Shown piece after piece: positions 52,283-60,964 of a DNA stretch of 64,000 nucleotides (the first letter of the stretch is position 1; every line of letters begins with the position of its first letter). Below the pieces are notes generated by a model, which saw only the letters and a list, made by a program, of their open reading frames with translations, did no database searches and was not told the origin of the DNA. The translations under genes were made by a program, and so were the position numbers. This DNA is from Flammeovirgaceae bacterium (GTDB lineage: Bacteria; Bacteroidota; Bacteroidia; Cytophagales; Cyclobacteriaceae): assembly GCA_027487845.1 (NCBI GenBank), contig JAIYCV010000037.1, positions 1-64,000 on the forward strand, given 5' to 3'.

Positions 52283-53260
52283 ATGAAGAAAACCATTTGG
52301 TTGGTAATTATAACTTCCGCATTTTATTCCGCCTGCATCGGTCAGGTTCAGTCACCAGCTCAAAAATACAATGCACTAAACCTTAGGGTGAATAACGGAC
52401 CTCAACTCCCCTACTTCGTTGACGGTAAAGAATTAACCGATCAAAGCTCAGTTGATCCCAACAATATTGAAAAGTTGGAAGTGCTTAATGGAAAAGAAGC
52501 CGCAAAACTTTATGGTGCAAAAGGTAAGAACGGAGTTGTAGTAATTACCACAAAACCTGTTGTAAAAGGCAGCGCTCGATGGCGAGAAGCGCTTGACCCT
52601 GCGGTAACAGAAATATGGGAGCCACGTGTAAAGAAAATAACTGCGGGCGTAAAGGCAGGCGATGCGCCTTCGGATGCTATTGTTTTATTTGACGGAAAAG
52701 ACCTAGACAATTGGATAGCTCAAGACGGAAGCGAGGCAAAATGGGAAGTGAACGATGGCGCATTTACCGTTGTTAGCGGAAGCGGTATAATAAAAACAAA
52801 ACAGGCTTTTGGAGATATTCAATTGCACATTGAATGGCGGTCACCCACTCAAATAGTAGGAGAAGGTCAAGGCCGAGGCAACAGTGGCATTTTTTTACAA
52901 GAAAGATATGAGCTACAGGTGTTGGATAGCCATGAAAGTCAGACCTATTCAAATGGCCAGGCGGGTGCTATTTATAAACAATCTGCACCTTTGGCTAACC
53001 CAGTTCGTCAGCCTGGCGAATGGCAGGTATGTGATGTAGTTTATACCGCTCCAACATTTAGCGAAAGCGGTCGGGTAATCAACCCTGCTCATATAACAGT
53101 GTTTTTAAATGGAGTTATCGTTCAAAACCATACGGAAATAAGAGGCCCGACCGAGTATAAAGGCTTACCAGTATACATTGCGCATGGAAAAGGGGCTCTT
53201 GTGCTTCAAGACCATGGTAATCCGGTAAGCCATCGAAATATTTGGGTCAGAGAACTCTAA
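52283..53260 (+). CDS. DUF1080 (3-keto-disaccharide hydrolase-like) protein with plug-like N-terminus
   Basis: 325 aa with a signal peptide. Residues 35-95 look like a shortened TonB-receptor plug: PYFVDGKELTDQSSVDPNNI, then EKLEVLNGKEAAKLYGAKG and NGVVVITTKP. Residues 120-325 are DUF1080 (IVLFDGKDLDNWIA, GDIQLHIEWRSP, GRGNSGIFLQERYELQVLDS, NIWVREL), a concanavalin-like fold linked to sugar binding or hydrolysis. The fusion is odd because no barrel is present. A bidirectional terminator follows. Confidence 0.88.
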   Translation: MKKTIWLVIITSAFYSACIGQVQSPAQKYNALNLRVNNGPQLPYFVDGKELTDQSSVDPNNIEKLEVLNGKEAAKLYGAKGKNGVVVITTKPVVKGSARWREALDPAVTEIWEPRVKKITAGVKAGDAPSDAIVLFDGKDLDNWIAQDGSEAKWEVNDGAFTVVSGSGIIKTKQAFGDIQLHIEWRSPTQIVGEGQGRGNSGIFLQERYELQVLDSHESQTYSNGQAGAIYKQSAPLANPVRQPGEWQVCDVVYTAPTFSESGRVINPAHITVFLNGVIVQNHTEIRGPTEYKGLPVYIAHGKGALVLQDHGNPVSHRNIWVREL

Positions 53261-53281
53261 GCTCTCAGAAGAACAGGCAAC

Positions 53282-53313
53282 AAAAAAGGACAAGCTGCTG
53301 CTCGTCCTTTTTT
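53282..53313. terminator. Bidirectional terminator
   Basis: AAAAAAGGAC (53282-53291) and GTCCTTTTTT (53304-53313) pair exactly around a 12-base loop, between converging genes. Confidence 0.85.
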
Positions 53314-53337
53314 GCTAGTGAAACAGGCGCTATACCC

Positions 53338-53745
53338 TTATTGAACAGTTGGCAAAACCTCGCCCCGTATAATCAAAGGAATAGTACCTTGCTCAACATT
53401 AGCAGTAACCGTAATGGTTTTGTTGAAACCGCCAGGCGAAGCTGCATTGAAGGTTGCTTTTACAAAACCTTGTTGCCCAGGCATTACCGGAGTTTTAGTC
53501 CAATCGGGTGTGGTGCAACCGCAAGACGGACTTGCATTTGTTAAGATCAACGGCACACTGCCTTTATTAGTAAATTTAAATTCAAATGTAGCGGGTTCAC
53601 CCTGCCTTATCTTGCCAAAATCATGGTTTTGCTCCACCCATTCAACAACTGCAAAATCGCTTTTGGCAACAGTTGCCGAAGCTTGCTGACCTACACTCAG
53701 TTTTGCAACTGAAATGAACGCAATTAAAAAGAGTATTTTTTTCAT
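53338..53745 (-). CDS. DUF1573 protein
   Basis: 135 aa with a signal peptide (about residues 1-19). One DUF1573 Ig-like domain: NHDFGKIRQGEPATFEFKFT, NASPSCGCTTPDWTKTPVMP and KTITVTANVE. Function unknown; common and secreted or periplasmic in Bacteroidota. The Cys pair in SCGCT is conserved in the family. Confidence 0.9.
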   Translation of the reverse strand: MKKILFLIAFISVAKLSVGQQASATVAKSDFAVVEWVEQNHDFGKIRQGEPATFEFKFTNKGSVPLILTNASPSCGCTTPDWTKTPVMPGQQGFVKATFNAASPGGFNKTITVTANVEQGTIPLIIRGEVLPTVQ

Positions 53746-53886
53746 ATTGTAAAATAGTAAAGTTTAAAATTAGAATGTTATTTTTTGAGATACAAACCTG
53801 ACGCCTTTTTTTCTTATTTGCTGTTAATAGTATCCTAAAATATGTTAACGAGTTGTTAAAACGCCTAACTCGGTTTTTATACTTAC

Positions 53887-53894
53887 TATCTTTG
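53887..53894 (+). promoter_or_regulatory. -7 element before the second kinase gene
   Basis: TATCTTTG fits TAnnTTTG and ends four bases before the GTG start at 53899, so the transcript would be leaderless. No good -33 element was seen. Confidence 0.45.
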
Positions 53895-53898
53895 AAAG

Positions 53899-55164
53899 GT
53901 GAGTCGAAAAATTCTTCGCATTGTAATTCTATTGGCCGGCATGAGTATTACCGGCATTACGGTTATTCAGGTATACTGGGTAAGGCGGGCGTTCGACCTT
54001 CGAGAAAATCAATTCAACAGAGATGTAAACACTGCTTTACGCTCGGTTGCTGCACAACTTTATGCTATCAATAAGGTCATTATTCCGCAAAACAACCCGG
54101 TAGAGCAGGTTTCAAGCAACTATTTCATAGTGAACTTAAATACACCCATCGATAGCAATCTGTTGGGCCTTTTGATCGAAACAGAATTCAAAAAACGAAA
54201 CATTACAGACGATTATGAATACGCAACCTACGATTGCATAGATAAATGCATGGAGGGCGGCAGTTATATTTCCCCCAAAAAAGTGAATCATTCAAATGCC
54301 ATAGCCACCATTCCGGTAGTGCAAAATGATGGCTATTATTTCGGAGTTCAATTTCCACATCTAGAGGCCACGCTGATTAGTCAAATGGGAATTTGGGGAT
54401 TCTCATCCGTTGTTTTACTAATTGTAATTTTCTTTTTCGTTTACACCTTATTCGTAATCCTAAAACAACGAAGGCTTTCCGAAATACAAAAAGATTTTAT
54501 CAATAACCTGACACACGAATTTAAAACGCCAATTTCCACCATCGCTATATCGACTGAGGTATTGCGGCAACCCTCCATTATTCAAACACCTGAGCGATTG
54601 TTGAACTACGCCACCATCATACAAACTGAAAATAACAGATTAAAGCAACAAGTGGAACGCGTATTGCAAATGGCTCGTTTGGAAAAACAAGACATAGGTT
54701 TAAAAAGGGAACCTTGCGTTATTCATGTGTTAATAAAAGAAGTCGCGAAAAACATGGAGTTACCCTTACAGGAAAAGAACGGAGAATTAACGGTAGAATT
54801 GAATGCAACTGTTTCAGCAGTTCTTTTAGACAAACTCCATTTCGCAAACGTGATTTTCAATTTACTTGATAACGCAATAAAGTATTCAAAAAACTCTCCG
54901 CAAATCGTCATTAAAACAGCATCGTCAAAAAAAGAAATCTGCATTGAAATAGTTGATAATGGAATTGGCATCAGCCCTGAAAATCAACGACAAATTTTCC
55001 ATCGCTTTTATCGGATAACTACTGGAAACATCCATGAGGTAAAAGGTTTTGGGTTGGGCCTTAGCTACGTAAAGTTAATTGTGGAAGCACATAAAGGAAA
55101 AGTCTCCGTAAACAGCGAGCTTGATAAAGGAAGTAAATTTACAATCATTTTACCGATTGCATGA
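53899..55164 (+). CDS. Sensor histidine kinase
   Basis: 421 aa from GTG 53899. TM helices at about 7-26 and 165-187 flank a periplasmic domain of about 135 residues with two cysteines (YDCIDKCMEGG) that could form a disulfide. His206 in NLTHEFKTPIS is the phosphorylated residue; NVIFNLLDNAIKYSK and GIGISPENQRQIFHRFYR followed by GFGLGLSYV complete the ATPase. It overlaps the regulator gene by four bases (ATGA). The output pair is close to the DUF1573 gene but divergent from it. Confidence 0.92.
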   Translation: MSRKILRIVILLAGMSITGITVIQVYWVRRAFDLRENQFNRDVNTALRSVAAQLYAINKVIIPQNNPVEQVSSNYFIVNLNTPIDSNLLGLLIETEFKKRNITDDYEYATYDCIDKCMEGGSYISPKKVNHSNAIATIPVVQNDGYYFGVQFPHLEATLISQMGIWGFSSVVLLIVIFFFVYTLFVILKQRRLSEIQKDFINNLTHEFKTPISTIAISTEVLRQPSIIQTPERLLNYATIIQTENNRLKQQVERVLQMARLEKQDIGLKREPCVIHVLIKEVAKNMELPLQEKNGELTVELNATVSAVLLDKLHFANVIFNLLDNAIKYSKNSPQIVIKTASSKKEICIEIVDNGIGISPENQRQIFHRFYRITTGNIHEVKGFGLGLSYVKLIVEAHKGKVSVNSELDKGSKFTIILPIA

Positions 55165-55841
55165 ACGTGAAAGTGTTATTAGTAGAGGATGATCCAAATC
55201 TTGGTTTTGTTATCAAAGATAATCTTGAGCAAAAAGGATATACCGTATTACTTTCAACCAATGGAGAAGACGCCTTTTTAGAATTTAACAATAACACAGT
55301 TGATCTATGTGTATTAGACGTAATGTTGCCCAAGAAAGATGGATTTTCATTGGCGCAGCAAATACGGTTAACAAACAAAGAGGTTCCTATTCTTTTTATA
55401 ACCGCTAAAGGAATGTTGGAAGATAAAGTTGCCGGTTTTAAATCAGGTGGCGATGATTACTTAGTCAAACCGTTTAGCATGGAGGAACTTTGTCTCCGGT
55501 TGGAAGTATTTCTTAGGAGAACAAAGCAAGCCAATACCAATGAGCTAAAATTTCAAATTGGCAGTTACCATTTCGATTTTAAAAACCTAAAGCTGCACCA
55601 CCCTTCTGGCGATAAAAATCTTACGGAGAAAGAAGCACACGTGCTGAAGCTGCTATGCGAAAATAGAACCCGCATTCTTAAGCGAGAAGAAATATTGAAA
55701 ACAGTATGGGGTCAAGATGATTATTTTATGGGGCGAAGCTTAGATGTTTTTATCTCTCGATTACGAAAGTCGTTAAAGGAAGATCGTCACATCCAAATTA
55801 CCAACTTTCATGGCGTTGGATTTAAAATGGAGACGAGTTAG
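55161..55841 (+). CDS. OmpR/PhoB-type response regulator
   Basis: 226 aa. Receiver with acidic pair in VEDDPN, acceptor Asp53 in VLDVMLP, Thr in FITAKG and Lys in VKPFSM. A winged-helix output domain (about 130-226) has LTEKEAHVLKLLCENR, GRSLDVFISRLRKSL and NFHGVGFKME. Cognate of the kinase just upstream. The last 20 bases overlap the converging GH5-like gene. Confidence 0.92.
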   Translation: MNVKVLLVEDDPNLGFVIKDNLEQKGYTVLLSTNGEDAFLEFNNNTVDLCVLDVMLPKKDGFSLAQQIRLTNKEVPILFITAKGMLEDKVAGFKSGGDDYLVKPFSMEELCLRLEVFLRRTKQANTNELKFQIGSYHFDFKNLKLHHPSGDKNLTEKEAHVLKLLCENRTRILKREEILKTVWGQDDYFMGRSLDVFISRLRKSLKEDRHIQITNFHGVGFKMETS

Positions 55842-56937
55842 TCGTTATCATTTTTTTTATAAAATCCACTTCGCTTTTCTTATACGGCTTACCATCCTGG
55901 TGGAAAATTTCATGGTGCCAAACAGCTGGTCTTCTCCCATTGATATAGGGTTTCTCCCAACTATCCCAGGGTAGGTCGGTTTGAGTTTTACCTGCCACAA
56001 ATCCCCAATTATAAAGTCCAATTTTTTCACGTTTGGCAATCGGCATAATAGTTTCAAACAGACTTTTATTACCTCTTGCCAAGTATTCAGTGCAAAGGAT
56101 CGGCCTTTTGTACTGCTTAAGTAGCTTGACTGATTTTTCAAACCAAGCTGAATCGCCATAGTTGTGAAAAGTAATGATATCGGACTGCTCGAGCTGAATT
56201 GCTTCGATTGGCGTTGGCTTCTTGAACGTATCGTAGTTAATTTGCCAAACTCCGGAAGTCACCGGCTGGATGGGCTTCGCCAGTCGCGCCCAAGAAAATG
56301 CCTGAGGCAATAATTTCTCGATCAGTTGTAGTTTATTGGTTGGATCACTATAATTATTTGTGTTTAGGTTGTCTGGCTCATTCCAGACATCCCAAGCCAA
56401 AATTCTTTCGTCATTGGCAAAAGCATTTACAACACCTACAACATATTCTTTTAAGCGAGAATACTGTTTCTCATCAATTAGTGCTGCTGCACCGGGACTT
56501 TGAACCCAACCCGAGTTGTGCACGCCAGGTTTAGGTGGCCGTTGCTTGCCCAATACAGGATTAGGATCCCACACACTATCAAACAAAACAAACATCGGAC
56601 GAATATGGTGCTTCTTGCATATCGCAAGAAAAGTGTCTATGCGCTTAACAAAACCCTTCGCGTCCTGTAACCAAAGAAGATCATGAAGAAAAACTCGCAG
56701 CGTATTAAACCCCAGGCTTTCCGCCCACGCCAATTCCTTTTCGATTTGGCTTTCATCGAACGAATCCGCCTGCCACATTTCCAATTCGTTAATCGCATTG
56801 GCGGGAATGTAGTTGCATCCGACAAGCCAAGGCTGAGAATCATACCATACTTTAGCTTTATCATTCGGCCAAGTTTGAGCGAACAAGTCTGACATGCAGA
56901 AAAGAAACAGTGTAATAGTGACTAAGAATCCTTTCAT
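55822..56937 (-). CDS. GH5-like secreted glycoside hydrolase
   Basis: 371 aa from ATG 56937 (upstream codons to 56973 do not fit a signal peptide start). Signal peptide MKGFLVTITLFLFCMSDLFA. TIM-barrel cellulase-type hydrolase: acid/base Glu187 in AWDVWNEPD and nucleophile Glu284 in PILCTEYLAR, plus SLGFNTLRVFLHD and FHNYGD. It would cleave beta-linked glycans (mannan, xylan or glucan cannot be distinguished). It converges on the response-regulator gene with a 20-base overlap. Confidence 0.85.
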   Translation of the reverse strand: MKGFLVTITLFLFCMSDLFAQTWPNDKAKVWYDSQPWLVGCNYIPANAINELEMWQADSFDESQIEKELAWAESLGFNTLRVFLHDLLWLQDAKGFVKRIDTFLAICKKHHIRPMFVLFDSVWDPNPVLGKQRPPKPGVHNSGWVQSPGAAALIDEKQYSRLKEYVVGVVNAFANDERILAWDVWNEPDNLNTNNYSDPTNKLQLIEKLLPQAFSWARLAKPIQPVTSGVWQINYDTFKKPTPIEAIQLEQSDIITFHNYGDSAWFEKSVKLLKQYKRPILCTEYLARGNKSLFETIMPIAKREKIGLYNWGFVAGKTQTDLPWDSWEKPYINGRRPAVWHHEIFHQDGKPYKKSEVDFIKKMITTNSSPF

Positions 56938-57029
56938 TGCTAATCTCACTTTATTTTTAGGAACATCTATCAAATCTCTTCCACAAAATCAGTCAAACAC
57001 TAGCCACTGCCGCGTGGTAGACTATAGAT

Positions 57030-57431
57030 TTAAACTTTTATTTTTTCGGTTGCCAGCACCATCTTGATTTTATTCTTGGCACCAAGCTGCATCACATCTA
57101 CCAAGTCTTGAATGGTAAGGTTGGGTGGTAGCCTCAGAACTACAGTTGGTTCAGGCATGCCAGCGCAAGCTTTAATTAATTCAGCTTCTAATCGGCTAAA
57201 GGGGATCTCTTTTTGATTGATGTAATACTGCTTAGTGCTTGTTACAGTGAGCGATAACGTTTGTTTGCTCAAGGTTTGACTTGCCTTTGACTTTGGAAGT
57301 AGCAACTTAATTACATTAGGATTTGTAACCGTAGAAATAATTAAAAAGAATAAAAGCAAAAAGAACATGATGTCGTTCAGCGAGGAGGTCGCTACTTCGG
57401 CATGAAATTCATTTCTGCGTTTAAACGTCAT
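57030..57431 (-). CDS. ExbD/TolR-like protein (second pair)
   Basis: 133 aa. One N-terminal helix carrying the essential-type Asp (SSLNDIMFFLLLFFLIIS), then a periplasmic ExbD domain with PNLTIQDLVDVMQLGAKN. With the ExbB-like gene 45 bases upstream it forms a second Exb pair at the end of the cluster. Confidence 0.85.
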   Translation of the reverse strand: MTFKRRNEFHAEVATSSLNDIMFFLLLFFLIISTVTNPNVIKLLLPKSKASQTLSKQTLSLTVTSTKQYYINQKEIPFSRLEAELIKACAGMPEPTVVLRLPPNLTIQDLVDVMQLGAKNKIKMVLATEKIKV

Positions 57432-57476
57432 TTCAGTAAATTATTCCTTTATATTACTTAGCCCTTTTCGGTAATA

Positions 57477-58139
57477 TTAAGAGGCTGGACTTAAAATAGA
57501 ACGCATAAATTCAAACACGTCTTTTTGCATTTCTCTCGAGAACTTGCTAATGCGTTGGTTTATTAAATGGTACGCTGAATAGGCGATAACGCCCACAATC
57601 AAGCCACTTCCACTAGTAATCATCTTTTCGTAAAGCCCGCCAGCAATAATACCAATACTGATATTGTCGGATAGGGAGATTTCATAAAAAATCCGGATGA
57701 TTCCAGAGATTGTACCCACAAACCCAAGCATCGGTGCAATACCTGCAATAATACCAAGGTAGCCTGTGTTTTTCTCCATCTCTGCTATTTCAATATTTGC
57801 GGAGAGCTCTATCATCGACTCGATTTCTTTAACTGGCTTACCGACATGGTCTAAGCCGCTGGCTATGATTTTTCCGACCGCACTATTTTCTTGTGCCGCA
57901 AAAGCCTTTGCTCCTTTTATATCACCTGAAAGAAGATAGCGCTTAATGTGGGTCATTAAATCCTTCCTACCTTTAGTAACGGAGCGAATGTAGAGAAAGC
58001 GTTCGGCTGCAAGGTAAATTGTTATCAAAGACAACAAAATAATGGGAACCATTACAAAGCCGCCCTTGAAAATTAGTTCCGAGAATTGAAGTTCTTCAGT
58101 AGTAGGTGTTGTAGCTGCCTGAGTTATTTGAAGAATCAT
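57477..58139 (-). CDS. MotA/TolQ/ExbB-like protein (second pair)
   Basis: 220 aa. Three transmembrane helices: about residues 29-49, 118-140 and 158-180. The conserved ExbB core is GYLGIIAGIAPMLGFVGTIS with the second-helix SGSGLIVGVIAYSAYHLI. It pairs with the ExbD-like protein downstream and transfers proton-motive force energy. It begins 53 bases after the TPR gene. Confidence 0.88.
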   Translation of the reverse strand: MILQITQAATTPTTEELQFSELIFKGGFVMVPIILLSLITIYLAAERFLYIRSVTKGRKDLMTHIKRYLLSGDIKGAKAFAAQENSAVGKIIASGLDHVGKPVKEIESMIELSANIEIAEMEKNTGYLGIIAGIAPMLGFVGTISGIIRIFYEISLSDNISIGIIAGGLYEKMITSGSGLIVGVIAYSAYHLINQRISKFSREMQKDVFEFMRSILSPAS

Positions 58140-58192
58140 TTATTTCTGTTTTATACTAAACCTAACACCCCCGCATTTTATTGCAGTTATAT

Positions 58193-59797
58193 CTACTTTT
58201 TAAGTATTGTAAGATTTTCCTTTACTGTTGCATCATCTGGTTTTAGTTGCAGCATTTTTTCGTAATAAGTAATAGTGGTGGCCTTATCGTGTTTTACGTT
58301 GTAGAAGTAAGAAGCCATGTAGTTGTAGGCGTCATACAAGTCGTTTTTATTCTTTTCAGGGTTAACCGAACCAATTTCAACAACCTTTTCAAAATCTGGT
58401 TTTGCTAACCCTTGGGTCTGATCAGGATCTAAATTAGCTTTTGTCTTGGCCCTCCAACTAAAACCTATCGCCATTGCTGGCTGCATCTCAATTAACTTGG
58501 TAAATGATGAATCAGCCTCAGTAAATTGCGAATTATAATAGTATGCTCTACCGATATTATAATAATCCAGTGACTGTGGTTTCTTTCGCTTTGCAATCAA
58601 TTCTTTATAGGGTGCAATTGACTCCTTATATTTTTTTCCCTTGTAGTAAGTATCACCAATTAATTGAATTAATTCGATTTGATCTGGATTTAACGCCAAA
58701 CTTTTCCGTAAGCCATTAATTGCCAGAGAATCTTTCTTCAACTTCAATAATCCACGGCCATAAAATTCATAGTCATTGGCCTCCACTTCGTCCTTTTTTG
58801 CCTGAGAAAAGTACTTATCGTAAATGGCAATGGCTTCAGCAAAATTGCCTGCTTCGTATTGCGATTTGGCAGCAAATCTAAGTGTAACAGATTTTACATC
58901 AGGCTTACTAATCAAGGGTTTGAATATCTCGTTTGCTTTCACATAATCTTTGGCGGCAAACAAGTAAAAAGCATATTGAAACTGCACGGCCTCTGGTTTC
59001 TCCGTTAATTTCAAATAACTTTCATAGGCCTGCACTGCCTTTTGAAATTCCTTAATCTTGTAATACACCTCCCCTAAATCCTTGTAGGCGGGTGTGTAAT
59101 TTGCGTCAGTGGCAATTGCTTTGTTATAGTTTTCTACAGAATTCTCATAATTCTTAGCCCTGTCAAATACCAAACCTACCTTGTAAAGTGCCCTTGCATT
59201 TGGTTTTAGTGCTGCTGCGCGTTCATAGCTGCTTACAGCTTGACCAGCGTTGGTGTTCTGCTGCAAAAAGGCATCACCTAAAAGAATGTGAATCTCAAAA
59301 TCTGTTTCGTTTATGCCTTTGGCCTTATTTAAGATATTGATAGATTCTACTAAATATTTACTGTCAACTAAATAAGCTTCGCCTACCGCCTTTAGAACGG
59401 TAATGTTCTTTTTACCAAGACTCAATGCTTTGTCAAAATTAAGTTTTGCATCGGCTGGCTTTCCGTCTAACAGGTTAACTTGAGCTTTGCCCACATAATT
59501 AAGTGGCTCTTTTTCATTAAGCTTCACTCCTTTGTCAAAGTATTCAGATGCTTTCGCCTTATTGTTTACTTTTAACTGAATGTAGCCCGCATAAAAAAAC
59601 AATGAAGCATCAGTTGGAGAAGCCGTTATTGCTTGATCGATTTCTTGAATAGCTTTTTGTGTCTGTTCCGTTTCCACTAAGTATAATGCTTTTTGAATAC
59701 TTGGGTTTATTACGGGCGGTTGGGCAAAAGCAACACGCGCCATTACCATCAACAACATCATCAACAAGCCATTCTTCATACTAACCTTACTTTTCAT
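58193..59797 (-). CDS. Tetratricopeptide-repeat protein
   Basis: 534 aa with a signal peptide (about residues 1-25) followed by about ten TPR units, for example SLFFYAGYIQLKVNNKAKAS, AYKDLGEVYYKIKEFQKAVQ and DYYNIGRAYYYNSQFTEADS. A periplasmic scaffold is likely. Located between the PstS-like lipoprotein and the second ExbB, an order seen in Bacteroidota energy-transduction clusters; partner unknown. Confidence 0.88.
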   Translation of the reverse strand: MKSKVSMKNGLLMMLLMVMARVAFAQPPVINPSIQKALYLVETEQTQKAIQEIDQAITASPTDASLFFYAGYIQLKVNNKAKASEYFDKGVKLNEKEPLNYVGKAQVNLLDGKPADAKLNFDKALSLGKKNITVLKAVGEAYLVDSKYLVESINILNKAKGINETDFEIHILLGDAFLQQNTNAGQAVSSYERAAALKPNARALYKVGLVFDRAKNYENSVENYNKAIATDANYTPAYKDLGEVYYKIKEFQKAVQAYESYLKLTEKPEAVQFQYAFYLFAAKDYVKANEIFKPLISKPDVKSVTLRFAAKSQYEAGNFAEAIAIYDKYFSQAKKDEVEANDYEFYGRGLLKLKKDSLAINGLRKSLALNPDQIELIQLIGDTYYKGKKYKESIAPYKELIAKRKKPQSLDYYNIGRAYYYNSQFTEADSSFTKLIEMQPAMAIGFSWRAKTKANLDPDQTQGLAKPDFEKVVEIGSVNPEKNKNDLYDAYNYMASYFYNVKHDKATTITYYEKMLQLKPDDATVKENLTILKK

Positions 59798-59818
59798 ACA
59801 CTAAAAATTAAATTTAAC

Positions 59819-60763
59819 TCAATCTTCTAATTTTTTCTTCTTAAAACTTACAATCCGCAATGGCATAGTAGCAGGAACCATGCCTGATTTTAAAACTATC
59901 CGCTGTCCTTTATCTCCTGCAACAAAAGACATAAATCCATTACCCAGCGCAATTCTTGTTTCGCGCGTAATGGCAGTTACCTTTCTGCGTAAAGGATACT
60001 GCCAACTTGCAATATACGCCTGATAAGGTTTAAAATACTTATCCCCTCTTGAAACACCCACTACTTTAATAGAATTCAAGAATTTATTGGACGCGGGGTC
60101 ATCTTTGTCGCTAATCCAACTTACTCCTATGAAACCCAGGGCGTTGGGTTTCTTGGACACATAATCTATCACCGCAGCATTATTTTTTACTCCGTAAAAA
60201 TTCTTCGGCAATTTGTCAATTTTAGTCACCGAATCACTCAAAAAACGAATAACTCCACTTTGAGGATTATCGAAAACCGCTTCTAATGGGCCTAGTTTTT
60301 TATTGCCAGAAATCTGACTCCAGTCGGTAAGCTTACCCTCTAAAATCGATTTCAACTGATCGAACGAAATCAAAGAGTCAGCATTTGCTTTGTTGATAAC
60401 TAAGGCGACACCCTCATTTGCAATATCTAATTGGCGAGGTATGATGGTAAGTTTTTCAAAGGCTTGCTCCTCTTGTCTATTTAAATGACGGGTGACAAAG
60501 GCCACGCGCGCACTATCTTTAATTACTGCAGCGATGGCACTATCTTCAGAAGTATAAATTGTATTAAGATGAGCCTGGTCATAGATACCTTGGAACGTAT
60601 CCATCTCTGCCGATAAAAGAGGCCTTAATGATTCATCAATTGCAATAGTGATGGTTCCAGCTGTAGGCGTATCTCTTATTTTTTCTTGTTTGCCACTACC
60701 ACCGCAAGCAACCAAGAAAAGACTAGAAGCAATCACTATCAAATAGTCAGTTCTCATCTTCAT
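59819..60763 (-). CDS. PstS-like phosphate-binding lipoprotein
   Basis: 314 aa. Lipobox SLFLVAC gives Cys20. The PBP-like fold is shown by GTITIAIDESLRPLLSAEMD, FVTRHLN, EGVALVINKANADSLISFDQ and FGQ-type GVIRFLSDSV stretches. PstABC are not adjacent. Its ATG overlaps the stop of the small ORF upstream (ATGA), so it is translationally coupled to it. It may sense or bind a ligand for the Exb/TonB complex; that is inferred from position. Confidence 0.82.
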   Translation of the reverse strand: MKMRTDYLIVIASSLFLVACGGSGKQEKIRDTPTAGTITIAIDESLRPLLSAEMDTFQGIYDQAHLNTIYTSEDSAIAAVIKDSARVAFVTRHLNRQEEQAFEKLTIIPRQLDIANEGVALVINKANADSLISFDQLKSILEGKLTDWSQISGNKKLGPLEAVFDNPQSGVIRFLSDSVTKIDKLPKNFYGVKNNAAVIDYVSKKPNALGFIGVSWISDKDDPASNKFLNSIKVVGVSRGDKYFKPYQAYIASWQYPLRRKVTAITRETRIALGNGFMSFVAGDKGQRIVLKSGMVPATMPLRIVSFKKKKLED

Positions 60764-60918
60764 TGGTCTTCTTTAAATTTCCTATAAACGCTATATCCCC
60801 GGAAAGCACTGTACACCAGCATGAGAATTCCAAACGGAACGGTGTAGTTGGATACGATATTGTATTTTTCTGAATTGGTCAAAATAAAAATACCAGCGGC
60901 AAAATATATTAAAGCCAT
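60760..60918 (-). CDS. Small two-helix membrane protein in the TonB cluster
   Basis: At least 52 aa from ATG 60918, starting MALIYFAAGIFILTNSEKYN, with a second helix in VPFGILMLVYSAFRGYSVYR and the end KFKEDQ. The same frame extends about 15 more codons upstream without a standard start. It ends with ATGA overlap with the PstS-like gene, and fills the 200-base gap after tonB. No standard family name known to me; similar short proteins probably occur at this spot in relatives. Confidence 0.6.
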   Translation of the reverse strand: MALIYFAAGIFILTNSEKYNIVSNYTVPFGILMLVYSAFRGYSVYRKFKEDQ

Positions 60919-60964
60919 TAAGGCACCAAAATACTTCGCTGCTGGTATGATAGTCTTTAACTTT

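Noticed and set aside
53242..53689. Plus-strand frames opposite the DUF1573 gene
   Set aside because: Shadows of the DUF1573 gene and of the terminator; no family features.
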